64,000 bases of DNA from Aquabacterium olei (GTDB lineage Bacteria; Pseudomonadota; Gammaproteobacteria; Burkholderiales; Burkholderiaceae_C): NCBI RefSeq assembly GCF_003100395.1, contig NZ_CP029210.1, positions 496,001 through 560,000 of the forward strand, written 5' to 3'. Under the pieces are notes generated by a model. It did no database searches. It had not been told where the DNA came from and saw nothing but the letters and a program-made list of their open reading frames with translations. Made by a program: the position numbers and the translations under genes. Of the stretch, positions 37,284 to 46,765 are shown piece after piece (position 1 is the stretch's first letter; each line of letters opens with the position of its first letter).

Positions 37284-38348
37284 ATGGAAACGACCGCCAA
37301 GTCCGCCCTCAACGCAGAAAAGGCCAAGGCTCTGCAAGCCGCCCTGGCACAGATTGAAAAGCAGTTCGGCAAGGGCTCGATCATGCGCCTTGGCGAGGGC
37401 GAGGTCGTGGAGGACATCCAGGTGGTCTCGACCGGTTCGCTGGGCCTCGACGTGGCCCTGGGCGTCGGCGGTCTGCCCCGCGGCCGCGTGATCGAGATCT
37501 ACGGCCCGGAATCCTCCGGCAAGACGACCCTGACCCTGCAGGTGGTCGCGGAAATGCAGAAGCAGGGCGGCGTCTGCGCCTTCATCGACGCGGAACACGC
37601 GCTCGATGCGCAGTACGCCCAGAAGCTCGGCGTCAACCTGCAGGATCTGCTGATCTCCCAGCCCGACACCGGGGAACAGGCCCTCGAGATTGTTGACGCG
37701 CTGGTGCGTTCGGGCTCGGTCGACCTGATCGTCATCGACTCGGTGGCGGCGCTCACCCCGAAAGCCGAACTGGAAGGCGAAATGGGCGACGCGCTGCCCG
37801 GCCTGCAGGCCCGGTTGATGAGCCAGGCGCTGCGCAAGCTGACCGCCACCATCAAGAAGACCAACTGCACGGTCATCTTCATCAACCAGATCCGCATGAA
37901 GATTGGCGTGATGTTCGGCTCGCCCGAAACGACCACCGGCGGCAATGCGCTGAAGTTCTACGCGTCCGTGCGCTTGGACATCCGCCGCATCGGCTCGATC
38001 AAGAAGGGCGACGAGATCATCGGCAACGAAACCAAGGTCAAGGTCGTCAAGAACAAGGTGTCGCCCCCATTCAAGACGGCCGAGTTCGACATCCTCTACG
38101 GCGAAGGCATCAGCCGTGAAGGCGAGATCATCGACATGGGCGTCACCGCCAAGATCGTTGACAAGTCGGGCGCCTGGTATGCCTACAGCGGCGACAAGAT
38201 CGGCCAGGGCAAGGACAACGCCCGGGAGTTCCTGCGCGAGAACCCGGACATTGCCCGCGAGATCGAAAACAAGATTCGTGACTCGCTCGGCATCGCCCTG
38301 CTGCCGCCGGTGGCTGCAGCGCCCGCTGTTGCGGACGACGAAGTCTGA
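37284..38348 (+). CDS. recA: Recombinase RecA
   Basis: Strand-exchange ATPase and LexA coprotease. The 354-residue protein has Walker [14 protein letters not shown], Walker [11 protein letters not shown], the L1/L2 DNA-binding loops ([20 protein letters not shown] and [20 protein letters not shown]), and the C-terminal alpha/beta domain. The short acidic tail ends VADDEV. ATG at 37284 fits the family start ([20 protein letters not shown]) and follows a GGAGA site. Controlled by the LexA box upstream; recX follows after 23 bp, probably in the same transcript. Confidence 0.98.
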   Translation: METTAKSALNAEKAKALQAALAQIEKQFGKGSIMRLGEGEVVEDIQVVSTGSLGLDVALGVGGLPRGRVIEIYGPESSGKTTLTLQVVAEMQKQGGVCAFIDAEHALDAQYAQKLGVNLQDLLISQPDTGEQALEIVDALVRSGSVDLIVIDSVAALTPKAELEGEMGDALPGLQARLMSQALRKLTATIKKTNCTVIFINQIRMKIGVMFGSPETTTGGNALKFYASVRLDIRRIGSIKKGDEIIGNETKVKVVKNKVSPPFKTAEFDILYGEGISREGEIIDMGVTAKIVDKSGAWYAYSGDKIGQGKDNAREFLRENPDIAREIENKIRDSLGIALLPPVAAAPAVADDEV

Positions 38349-38371
38349 CGCTGCGTCGACTTCCCACTGAC

Positions 38372-38878
38372 ATGACCGGCTCGGATCACGATGCGGCTGA
38401 TCCGCCGAAGCGTCGGCGTGCGCCGACGCTGTCGCTCAAAGGGCGCGCGCTGAAGTACCTCGCTGCCCGAGAGCACTCGAGGGTGGAGCTGAGGCGCAAG
38501 CTCGGGCCTCATGCCGAGTCGGCGGAAGAAGTCGAGCGCATTCTTGACGAGCTGGAGTCAGCCCGCTTGCTGTCGGCCCAGCGTTTCGCCGAGTCCATGG
38601 TGCACCGGCGCGGCGCCCGCTACGGGGCCGCTCGCGTGCAGGCCGAACTGGCTCAGCATCAGCTGCCCGCCGAAGTCGCGCGGGAGGCTGTCCAGGCCCT
38701 GCGAGAGACCGAGTTCGAGCGGGCATTTGCGCTGTGGTCCCGCCGATTTGGGGAACCACCGGTGGATGCCACCGAACGAGCCCGGCAGTCCCGGTTTCTC
38801 ATGGCCCGAGGCTTTTCGGGTGATGTGATCCGGCGTGTTCTCCGCGGCGAAACACCCGAGCCGCTGCCAGAAGGCTGA
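38372..38878 (+). CDS. recX: Regulatory protein RecX
   Basis: Binds and inhibits RecA filaments. The 168-residue protein shows three-helix repeats typical of the family: LKGRALKYLAAREHSRVELR, VERILDELESARLLSAQRFAESMVHRR, YGAARVQAELAQHQLP and ARQSRFLMARGFSGDVIRRVLRG. Its charged N-terminus is low in similarity. The location 23 bp after recA supports the call. Confidence 0.93.
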   Translation: MTGSDHDAADPPKRRRAPTLSLKGRALKYLAAREHSRVELRRKLGPHAESAEEVERILDELESARLLSAQRFAESMVHRRGARYGAARVQAELAQHQLPAEVAREAVQALRETEFERAFALWSRRFGEPPVDATERARQSRFLMARGFSGDVIRRVLRGETPEPLPEG

Positions 38879-38948
38879 CCCGCCCGGTGTGGCGGGCCCC
38901 GTCGCGTTCGCCGCGCTTCGCGAGTCAACAGCGGCAAAAAGCGGGCAT

Positions 38949-38964
38949 CCCTAGGGTAAACCCC
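38949..38964. promoter_or_regulatory. CTAGGGTAAACCC motif before sucC
   Basis: CCTAGGG and GGGT-aa-ACCC overlap in one short patch about 195 bp before the sucC ATG. A related CTAGGGT lies at 7890-7896 upstream of the maltoporin gene. The motif may be a regulator site; the remaining part of 38879-39154 shows no gene. Confidence 0.3.
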
Positions 38965-39154
38965 TCGCAAAAAGACCGGCCGCTTGGCGGGCTGTACCGG
39001 GGGGAGACAGCGACTCGACAGGTGCGCGGTGCTATCCTTGCACGCTGCAACGCAACAAGCCCATCCCTTGAAAGCGTCGCGCCCCGTCCGCCTGATCGGC
39101 GGCGTGCGGCATTGTCAATCCGACAAGAACGCAACACCAGACTGCGAGACACCC

Positions 39155-40315
<1,161 letters not shown>

Positions 40316-40338
40316 GCCCCGCACCCAGAGGATTCGTC

Positions 40339-41232
40339 ATGAGCATTTACATCAACAAAGACACCAAGGTCATCACCCAGGGCATCACGGGCAAGACCGG
40401 TCAGTTCCACACCCTGGGCTGCCAGGCCTATGCCAACGGCAAGAACGCGTTCGTGGCCGGCGTGAACCCCAAGAAGGCTGGAGAGAAGTTCTCGGACATC
40501 CCCATCTACGCCTCCGTCAAGGAAGCCGCCTCGCAAACCGGCGCCACCGTGTCGGTGATCTATGTGCCGCCCGCCGGTGCCGCTGACGCCATCTGGGAAG
40601 CCGTCGAGGCCGACCTGGATCTGGTCATCGCCATCACGGAGGGCATCCCCGTGCGCGACATGCTGATGGTGCGCAACAAGATGAAGGCCAAGGAAGCCGC
40701 TGGCGGCAAGAAGACGCTGCTGCTGGGCCCGAACTGCCCCGGCCTGATCACGCCCGACGAGATCAAGATCGGCATCATGCCCGGTCACATCCACCGCAAG
40801 GGCCGCATCGGCGTGGTCTCGCGCTCGGGCACCCTGACGTACGAAGCCGTGGCGCAGCTGACCGAACTGGGTCTGGGCCAGTCGAGCGCCGTCGGCATCG
40901 GCGGCGACCCGATCAACGGTCTGAAGCACATCGACGTGATGAAGGCCTTCAACGACGACCCTGAAACCGACGCCGTCATCATGATCGGTGAGATCGGTGG
41001 CCCGGACGAAGCCGAAGCCGCCCAATGGTGCAAGGACAACATGAAGAAGCCGATCGTCGGCTTCATCGCTGGTGTCACCGCCCCTCCGGGCAAGCGCATG
41101 GGCCACGCCGGCGCCCTGATTTCGGGCGGCGCCGACACCGCCGATGCCAAGCTCGCCATCATGGAAGAGTGCGGCTTCAAGGTCACGCGCAATCCGTCCG
41201 AGATGGGCAAGATCCTCAAGAGCCTGATCTGA
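40339..41232 (+). CDS. sucD: Succinyl-CoA synthetase alpha subunit
   Basis: The CoA-binding and phospho-histidine subunit of succinyl-CoA synthetase. The 297-residue protein begins [20 protein letters not shown], has the CoA-binding Rossmann region ([19 protein letters not shown]), the [11 protein letters not shown] motif, and the phosphorylated active-site His in [14 protein letters not shown]. An AGAGGATT-type site precedes the ATG. It ends with a terminator before terC. Confidence 0.98.
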   Translation: MSIYINKDTKVITQGITGKTGQFHTLGCQAYANGKNAFVAGVNPKKAGEKFSDIPIYASVKEAASQTGATVSVIYVPPAGAADAIWEAVEADLDLVIAITEGIPVRDMLMVRNKMKAKEAAGGKKTLLLGPNCPGLITPDEIKIGIMPGHIHRKGRIGVVSRSGTLTYEAVAQLTELGLGQSSAVGIGGDPINGLKHIDVMKAFNDDPETDAVIMIGEIGGPDEAEAAQWCKDNMKKPIVGFIAGVTAPPGKRMGHAGALISGGADTADAKLAIMEECGFKVTRNPSEMGKILKSLI

Positions 41233-41283
41233 CGCTGGCCTGCCGGGGCCACGCCCGCCGTGCCCCGGCCCGTTCACTGACCA

Positions 41284-41313
41284 CAGCCCCTTTCGCAGGG
41301 GCTGTTCTGTTTG
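41284..41313 (+). terminator. Terminator after sucCD
   Basis: CAGCCCCT-TTCGC-AGGGGCTG, an 8-bp stem, is followed by TTCTGTTTGAGTTTT. It sits only 8 bp before the terC ATG, so terC would depend on read-through or on a promoter close by. Confidence 0.75.
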
Positions 41314-41320
41314 AGTTTTC

Positions 41321-42016
41321 ATGGACGCTTTCCTGACCCCTGAATTCTGGCTGGCCGTCGGTCAGATCGTGATGATCGACATCCTGCTCGGTGGCGACAA
41401 CGCCGTCGTCATCGCGCTGGCCTGTCGCAACCTGCCTCCCGCCCTGCGCACGCGCGGCGTCATCTGGGGCACGGCCGGCGCCATCGTGCTGCGCGTCGTG
41501 CTCATCTTCTTCGCCATGTCGCTGCTCAAGCTGCCTTACCTCAAGCTGGTGGGGGCGGGGCTGCTGCTGTGGATCGGCATCAAGCTGCTCGTGCCCGAGG
41601 ACGACGCGCACGAGGTCAGCGGCAGCGACCGTCTGCTGGGCGCCATCAAGACCATCATCGTGGCCGACTTCGTCATGAGCGTCGACAACGTCATCGGCAT
41701 TGCGGGTGCGGCGCAAGGCTCGGGCCATGCTGGCCACGAGATGCCACTGGTGATCTTCGGTCTGCTCGTCAGCATCCCGATCATCGTCTGGGGCAGCACC
41801 GTGGTGCTCAAGCTGATGGACCGCTTCCCGCTGATCATCACCGCGGGTGGCATGTTGCTGGGCTGGATTGCCGGGACGCTGGCGGTCGGTGACCCCGCTA
41901 TGGTCGATCACCTCACACCGGGTCGCGGTACCCACCATGTGGCGGGGGTGGCTGGCGCGCTGTTCGTCCTGGTCGTGGGTACCATGCTGGCGAAGCGCGC
42001 GCCCGCGCAAAGCTGA
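41321..42016 (+). CDS. TerC-family membrane protein, possible metal-ion exporter
   Basis: A 231-residue protein with about seven membrane helices. The family motifs are IDILLGGDNAVVIALACRN in the first part and IVADFVMSVDNVIGIAGAA in the second, whose paired Asp-Asn residues lie in the membrane and are thought to handle a cation. Members such as Alx and YjbE/MeeF have been linked to manganese export. No yybP-ykoY manganese riboswitch fits in the 88 bp upstream. It is followed 5 bp later by the kinase gene, so the two may be co-transcribed. Confidence 0.9.
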   Translation: MDAFLTPEFWLAVGQIVMIDILLGGDNAVVIALACRNLPPALRTRGVIWGTAGAIVLRVVLIFFAMSLLKLPYLKLVGAGLLLWIGIKLLVPEDDAHEVSGSDRLLGAIKTIIVADFVMSVDNVIGIAGAAQGSGHAGHEMPLVIFGLLVSIPIIVWGSTVVLKLMDRFPLIITAGGMLLGWIAGTLAVGDPAMVDHLTPGRGTHHVAGVAGALFVLVVGTMLAKRAPAQS

Positions 42017-42021
42017 ACCCC

Positions 42022-43554
42022 ATGGACCTCTTCCTGTCGCTGCTTGTCATTGCTGTTCTGTTGATCCTGGCGTGCGGCCTCGCGCTGTGGTTGGTCCGGC
42101 AGCAGAGGGCGGTGCGCCAGCCGTGGCCGGCGACGGGCAGCAGCGGCAACGCCAGCCGCACACCGGTGACGGGGGAACACGCCCGCACGGCGCCCATGCC
42201 GCTGCATCAGCAAGAGTCGGACTCCGGCCCGGAAACGGTGCTGTCTTACCTTGATGTGCCGCCCCGGAATGCGGTGGCCACGACCGCGCCGGTCTGGCGC
42301 CCGAGTGCGCCGCCCAACGACCCAGGACCCGAGACCCAGCCGCACGCGCTGGCCGAGCTGGAGTCGGCCGACTGGTTGCGCATCCGGCCAGGCGGCCGCC
42401 AGCGGATCGAGCGGGCGCTCCAGGCGCTGGGCGACGGCCCGGTCGACCGCGCCTGGGACACCTTGCGCGGCTTCTTTCCCGAGGCGGCCCACCGTCAGGC
42501 GGCCCTTGAAACCCTGGATCGCATTGCGATGGCGTTCGAGCGCGAAGGGCGGTACGACGCCGCGCGCGATGTCTACGAACACATGGCCGACATCGACGCC
42601 GAGTGGCGCCAGGTGAAGCTGCGCCTGATGCGCGCCCGTGGACTGGCCCAGGCGGCGACGATGAACACCTGGGGCACCGTGCCTGCGCGGCCGTTGCCGG
42701 ATGTGGCGCGCAAGCAGCTCGGCAAGTTCCTGGTGGAGCGCCAGATTGGCAAGGGTGCGATGGGCGCCGTCTTTCTTGGCTATGACCCGGCGACCGATCG
42801 CCATGTTGCGCTCAAGACGATGTCGCTCGCACAGGAGTTTCAGGGCGATGAGCTGGCCGATGCGCGCGCGCGCTTCCTGCGTGAGGCCGAGATGGCGGGT
42901 CGCCTGCAGCACCCCGATATCGTGAGCATCATCGATGCGGGTGAGCAGGACGGCGTGGCGTTCATCGCGATGGAGCTGATCGAGGGCGTCGACCTCAGCC
43001 AGCACACGCAAGGAACCCGCCTGTTGCCCCTGGCGCAATTGCTTCCCATTGTGGCGCGGGTGGCCGAGGCGCTGGCCTACGCGCACAGCCGCGGCGTCAC
43101 GCACCGTGACATCAAGCCCGCCAACATCATGATCGACCTGCGCGCAGGCAGCGTGAAGGTCATGGACTTCGGTGTGGCCCGGGTGGCCGACGCGGCCCGC
43201 ACACGGACAGGCGTCGTGCTGGGCACCCCGACCTTCATGTCGCCCGAACAGCTTGCGGGGCAGACCATCGACGGCCGCAGCGACCTGTACTCGCTGGGGG
43301 TGACGCTGTTCCAGTTGCTCACCGGGCAGTTGCCGTACCGCAATGACTCGATGGCCGTGCTGATGCGGGCCATTGCACACGAGACGGCCCCGAATGTCTG
43401 CTCGCTGCGTCCCGAGCTGCCCGCGGCGCTGGGCGACATCGTGGCGCTCGCGCTGGAGAAGCATCCGACAACCCGCTACGCCACCGGTCACGAGATGGCC
43501 ACCGACCTGCTCGCCGTCGCGCGGGCGCTGCAGCCTCTTGATATTGCCCTTTGA
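42022..43554 (+). CDS. Membrane-tethered Hanks-type serine/threonine protein kinase
   Basis: A 510-residue eukaryotic-like kinase. One N-terminal membrane helix (about 4-26) is followed by a Pro-rich linker, a helical TPR-like stretch (about 140-210), then the kinase domain from about 233 on. The nucleotide loop is IGKGAMGAVFLG, the ATP-anchoring Lys265 is in HVALKTM, the catalytic loop is HRDIKPANIM (361-370), the Mg loop DFGVAR (382-387), and the activation segment ends GTPTFMSPEQLAGQ. All catalytic residues are intact. Unlike PknB types the membrane helix is N-terminal with no extracellular sensor. It is followed by a PP2C phosphatase and an FHA protein, its probable opposing enzyme and reader. 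Confidence 0.94.
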   Translation: MDLFLSLLVIAVLLILACGLALWLVRQQRAVRQPWPATGSSGNASRTPVTGEHARTAPMPLHQQESDSGPETVLSYLDVPPRNAVATTAPVWRPSAPPNDPGPETQPHALAELESADWLRIRPGGRQRIERALQALGDGPVDRAWDTLRGFFPEAAHRQAALETLDRIAMAFEREGRYDAARDVYEHMADIDAEWRQVKLRLMRARGLAQAATMNTWGTVPARPLPDVARKQLGKFLVERQIGKGAMGAVFLGYDPATDRHVALKTMSLAQEFQGDELADARARFLREAEMAGRLQHPDIVSIIDAGEQDGVAFIAMELIEGVDLSQHTQGTRLLPLAQLLPIVARVAEALAYAHSRGVTHRDIKPANIMIDLRAGSVKVMDFGVARVADAARTRTGVVLGTPTFMSPEQLAGQTIDGRSDLYSLGVTLFQLLTGQLPYRNDSMAVLMRAIAHETAPNVCSLRPELPAALGDIVALALEKHPTTRYATGHEMATDLLAVARALQPLDIAL

Positions 43555-43646
43555 CACCCCCTCGTGGGGGAATGGGGGGTGAGTGCCCGGCTGTTTGGCC
43601 GACCCGAGGCAGGTCCCGAAGACGAAAACGAGGTGACAATCCCGCC

Positions 43647-44447
43647 ATGGACTTCGAGTTCTACAGTCAGACCGATACCGGCCGGGTGCGAACGAACAAT
43701 GAGGATTCGGTCGCCCTGGACGAGCGATGTGCCGTGGCGGTGCTGGCCGACGGCATGGGCGGCTATGCCGCCGGTGAGGTGGCCAGCGGCATGGCGTGCG
43801 ACTTCATCAAGGCCGAGTTGGGCCGCTGGTTGACCGAGGCGGCCGACAGTGCCAGCGATGCCGACGTGCGCCGCGCCATGGACATCTGCGTCGACAACGC
43901 CAACCGGGCCATCTTTTCTGCAGCTTCCTCGAACCCGACTTATGCGGGCATGGGCACGACGCTCGTGCTGGGTGTGTTCCGCTCCGGTCGCATGCTGCTG
44001 GGCCACATTGGTGATTCGCGTGCCTACCGTTGGCGGGGCGGCGTGTTGCAGCAGGTGACGAAAGACCATTCGTTACTGCAGGAACAAATTGACGCTGGCA
44101 TCCTCACACCCGAGCAGGCCCAGTTCGCCTCCAACAAGAACCTGGTGACCCGGGCGGTTGGTGTTGAGGACATGGTCCTGCTCGAAACCCACCAGCACGA
44201 CCTCGAGTCGGGCGATGTCATCCTTCTGTGCTCTGATGGCTTGTCGGACATGCTCCCTGACGCGCGCATCGCCGAGGTGATGGCTGCGCACGACTCGCTG
44301 CCGGACATGGGGGCGGCCCTGGTGGCTGCCGCCAACGAAGCGGGTGGCCGGGATAATATTGCCGTGGTACTGGTTCGTGCGCAGGGAGCGGCCGAACCAC
44401 CCGCCCGCTCCTGGTGGCCCTTCCGTCGCCTGGGTGGCGCTGGCTGA
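43647..44447 (+). CDS. PP2C-family serine/threonine protein phosphatase
   Basis: A 266-residue metal-dependent phosphatase (Stp1/PstP-like). The metal-binding acidic motifs are NNEDSVALD, VLADGMGGYAAGE, LGHIGDSRAYRW, LLCSDGLSDML and GGRDNIAVVLV, all intact. The C-terminal tail SWWPFRRLGGAG may be membrane-proximal but has no true helix. ATG at 43647 gives the standard MDFEFYSQTDTGRVRTNNED start. It lies between the kinase and the FHA gene and should dephosphorylate the kinase or its targets. Confidence 0.95.
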   Translation: MDFEFYSQTDTGRVRTNNEDSVALDERCAVAVLADGMGGYAAGEVASGMACDFIKAELGRWLTEAADSASDADVRRAMDICVDNANRAIFSAASSNPTYAGMGTTLVLGVFRSGRMLLGHIGDSRAYRWRGGVLQQVTKDHSLLQEQIDAGILTPEQAQFASNKNLVTRAVGVEDMVLLETHQHDLESGDVILLCSDGLSDMLPDARIAEVMAAHDSLPDMGAALVAAANEAGGRDNIAVVLVRAQGAAEPPARSWWPFRRLGGAG

Positions 44448-44478
44448 ACACCGAGAAGATCAACCCGAGAGGTTACGA

Positions 44479-45213
44479 ATGGGAAAGCTGGTTGTCTCGC
44501 TTGACGGGGTCGTCATCAAAGAAGTCCAGATCACAAAGGACAAGACCTCGCTCGGGCGTCGCCCATACAACGACATCGTCATCGACAACCTCGCGGTGAG
44601 TGGCGAGCATGCCGTGCTGCAGATGGTAGCCAGCGACGTGTTCATCGAGGACCTCAACAGCACCAACGGCACCTACATCAACGGGAAGGCCGTCAAGAAG
44701 CAGCTGCTGCAGCACAACGACACGGTCGAGATCGGCAAATACAAGATCAAGTACCTGGCGGAAGAGGGCCAGGACTACGAAAAGACCATGATCATGCGCC
44801 CCGGCACGCCACCCGCGGCGGTGGGCGGGCACACGGGTCCCGGCGGCCTGGGCAGCGTGCCGGTGGGCGCCCCTCCGGCTGCGCCTGCACCCGGTTTTGC
44901 CCACAGCATGCCGGGTGGGTTGGGCACCGGGTTTGGCGGCCTGGGGGCGCAGTCACCGGCGTCAATCAAGGTGCTCAACGGGGCAGCCGCTGGCCGCGAG
45001 GTCGCGCTGACCAAGGTGGTCACCACGGTCGGCAAGCCCGGCGTGCAGGTTGCATCGATCACCAAGCGTCCCGGCGGCTATGTGTTTGCGCACGTGGAGG
45101 GGGCCGCGCGGCCCCTGGTCAATGGCCAGGCGGTGGCCGCCGATCCCGTCCACCTCAAGAGCGGTGACCTGATCGAGCTGGCTGGCACGCAGATGCAGTT
45201 CGTCCAGGCCTGA
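44479..45213 (+). CDS. FHA-domain phosphothreonine-binding protein
   Basis: A 244-residue reader protein. The N-terminal FHA domain (about residues 1-95) has GRRPYNDIVIDNLAVSGEHA, with the phosphopeptide-contacting Arg, Ser and His, and NSTNGTYINGKAV. A Gly/Pro-rich linker (about 110-155) connects to a degenerate second FHA-like unit (IKVLNGAAAGREVALTKVV, LVNGQAVAADPVHLKSGD). The ATG at 44479 follows GAGAGG. Placed after the kinase and phosphatase, it probably binds Thr-phosphorylated partners. The linker codes for repeated GGLG-type units. Confidence 0.93.
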   Translation: MGKLVVSLDGVVIKEVQITKDKTSLGRRPYNDIVIDNLAVSGEHAVLQMVASDVFIEDLNSTNGTYINGKAVKKQLLQHNDTVEIGKYKIKYLAEEGQDYEKTMIMRPGTPPAAVGGHTGPGGLGSVPVGAPPAAPAPGFAHSMPGGLGTGFGGLGAQSPASIKVLNGAAAGREVALTKVVTTVGKPGVQVASITKRPGGYVFAHVEGAARPLVNGQAVAADPVHLKSGDLIELAGTQMQFVQA

Positions 45214-45244
45214 CCGGCCTGTCACGCACGCCGGAGGCCACGTC

Positions 45245-46069
45245 ATGATCCGGGTTCTGGGGTGCCATGGTTCGATTGCCGCGCGGTGCCACACGACCGC
45301 GTTCCTGCTTGACGACGACATCCTGATCGATGCGGGGAGTGGTGTCGGAGAGCTGCGGCTGGATGAACTCGCCCGGGTCGACCACATCCTGCTGACGCAC
45401 AGCCACCTTGACCACGTCCTCTCCATTCCGCTTCTTGCCGATACGGTGATCAAGCTGCGACAGGGCGCGGGTGGCTTGAACGACCTGCGTCCAATCCACG
45501 TGCATGCGTTGCCTGAAACGCTCGACGCGCTGCGTCAGCACGTCTTCAACGGCGTCATCTGGCCCGACTTCACCCGCCTGCCGAGCGCGGCCCGGCCCAT
45601 TCTGGTGCTGCATGAGTTGACTGTGGGGGCCGAGCTGCTGTTCCCGGCGCGCGGTGGGCTCCCGGACCGACGGGTTCATGTGCTGCCCGCGGCGCACACG
45701 GTGCCCGCGGTGGGCTACGCGGTGGAAACGCCTCAAGGATGGTGGGTCTTCACGGGCGACACGGGGCCGAATCCGGCGCTGTGGCAGGCGCTGCAAGGCC
45801 ATCGCATTGCCCAGTTGGTGATCGAGACGGCGTTCGGCAACGAAGAAGCCCACCTGGCTCAGATCAGCGGTCACTTGTCGCCGCAGAGCCTGGCGCAGGA
45901 GCTAGTGCAGCTGGATGGCGAGGTGAGTGTGTACATCACCCACCCGAAGCCCGGCGAGGTGCCGGCGGTGCTGTCACAGATCCGGGCGCTGGACAGTCGG
46001 CATCTTATCGAGCCGCTGCGGGAAGGCCAGCGGTTTCATCTCACGCGCGGCACCGAAGGTGGCGCCTGA
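45245..46069 (+). CDS. Metallo-beta-lactamase-fold enzyme, class II cyclic-nucleotide phosphodiesterase-like
   Basis: A 274-residue hydrolase. The zinc motif HSHLDHVLSIPLLAD matches the class II 3',5'-cyclic-nucleotide phosphodiesterase pattern (HxHLDH followed by small and hydrophobic residues). Further ligands are in PAAHTVPAVGYAVE, FTGDTGPNPALW and YITHPKPGE. This class includes Vibrio CpdP and yeast Pde1, which degrade cAMP. Located directly after the FHA gene and before pilA, it may add a cyclic-nucleotide arm to the phospho-signalling cassette. An RNase Z-like or other MBL activity is not excluded. Confidence 0.8.
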   Translation: MIRVLGCHGSIAARCHTTAFLLDDDILIDAGSGVGELRLDELARVDHILLTHSHLDHVLSIPLLADTVIKLRQGAGGLNDLRPIHVHALPETLDALRQHVFNGVIWPDFTRLPSAARPILVLHELTVGAELLFPARGGLPDRRVHVLPAAHTVPAVGYAVETPQGWWVFTGDTGPNPALWQALQGHRIAQLVIETAFGNEEAHLAQISGHLSPQSLAQELVQLDGEVSVYITHPKPGEVPAVLSQIRALDSRHLIEPLREGQRFHLTRGTEGGA

Positions 46070-46079
46070 GCGAGCCGGC

Positions 46080-46170
46080 TGACAAAAATTGTCAGGTGCG
46101 ATGAAGGTGACGAAGTTTGCTCATCCTTTGGGTGAGGGGGTGCTCGCCAATGTGCCGAACTTTGTCACCT
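46080..46170 (+). promoter_or_regulatory. TGACA/TGTCA repeat cluster upstream of pilA, possible PilR sites
   Basis: TGACAA-aaa-TTGTCA (46080-46094) is followed by AGGTGACGAAGT (46105-46116), which is complementary with one mismatch to ACTTTGTCACCT (46159-46170). These TGTC-bearing elements lie 50-140 bp before the sigma-54 promoter, the usual place for enhancer-binding proteins such as PilR, whose Pseudomonas sites contain TGTC. Confidence 0.5.
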
Positions 46171-46219
46171 TTGGCTTTTGAGGTGTGGTGTAAGTCACGG
46201 TTTTTTCATCGGTTCATGC

Positions 46220-46235
46220 TGGCACAGACCCTGCC
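46220..46235 (+). promoter_or_regulatory. Sigma-54 promoter of pilA
   Basis: TGGCACAGACCCTGC matches the -24 (TGGCAC) and -12 (TTGC, here CTGC) elements with correct spacing. The pilA ATG is about 80 bp downstream. Pilin genes are classically sigma-54/PilSR dependent. Confidence 0.85.
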
Positions 46236-46312
46236 TAATGAACGACGTGGTCAAGGCGAGGTGCCTGACCGAAGTTGATTCAACAAGTGGGCGCAAGCCT
46301 CTAGGAGTGAAC

Positions 46313-46765
46313 ATGAAGCGCGTTCAACAAGGTTTTACCCTGATCGAACTGATGATCGTTGTGGCGATCATCGGTATTCTGGCGGCTGTGGCGCTGCCGG
46401 CGTATCAGGACTACACCATCCGGGCCCGTGTGACTGAGGGTCTGTCTCTAGCATCGTCCGCTAAAACCACGGTGTCCGAGAATGCCGCAGCGGGTACCAG
46501 CCCGCTGAACCTTGGTTGGACCTCCCCCAACTCGACGGCCAACGTCTCCAGCGTTAGCGTTGCAGGTTCTACTGGGGTGATCACCATTACCTACACGTCC
46601 ACTGCTGGGGGTTCTGCATCGTCCGCAAACTCACTCACACTGACGCCTACGTCTGGCGGCTCGCCGCTGACCGCCGGTGCAACTGCAACGGGCAGCATCA
46701 ATTGGGCATGCAGCGGCACGCTGGAGAACAAGTACCGTCCTGCTTCTTGCCGCAGCGGCACATGA
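46313..46765 (+). CDS. pilA: Type IV major pilin PilA
   Basis: A 150-residue type IVa pilin. The leader MKRVQQG is cleaved by PilD before [20 protein letters not shown], with Glu5 of the mature protein present. The conserved helix continues [14 protein letters not shown]. The C-terminal half is strikingly rich in Ser, Thr, Gly and Ala (for example [20 protein letters not shown]). Two cysteines (WACSG and PASCRSGT) make the usual C-terminal disulphide loop. ATG at 46313 follows TAGGAG. It is preceded by a sigma-54 promoter and followed by three GT-C-like membrane proteins of low GC, so the Ser/Thr-rich region or the tail is a likely glycosylation target. Confidence 0.95.
   Translation: MKRVQQGFTLIELMIVVAIIGILAAVALPAYQDYTIRARVTEGLSLASSAKTTVSENAAAGTSPLNLGWTSPNSTANVSSVSVAGSTGVITITYTSTAGGSASSANSLTLTPTSGGSPLTAGATATGSINWACSGTLENKYRPASCRSGT

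Noticed and set aside
38879..39154. A structured RNA leader for sucC
   Set aside because: I could not identify conserved blocks of a known suc-associated RNA motif; only a short GGGT/ACCC repeat is evident.
41233..41320. Possible yybP-ykoY manganese riboswitch before terC
   Set aside because: Only 88 bp, mostly occupied by the sucCD terminator; none of the conserved yybP-ykoY loops are visible.
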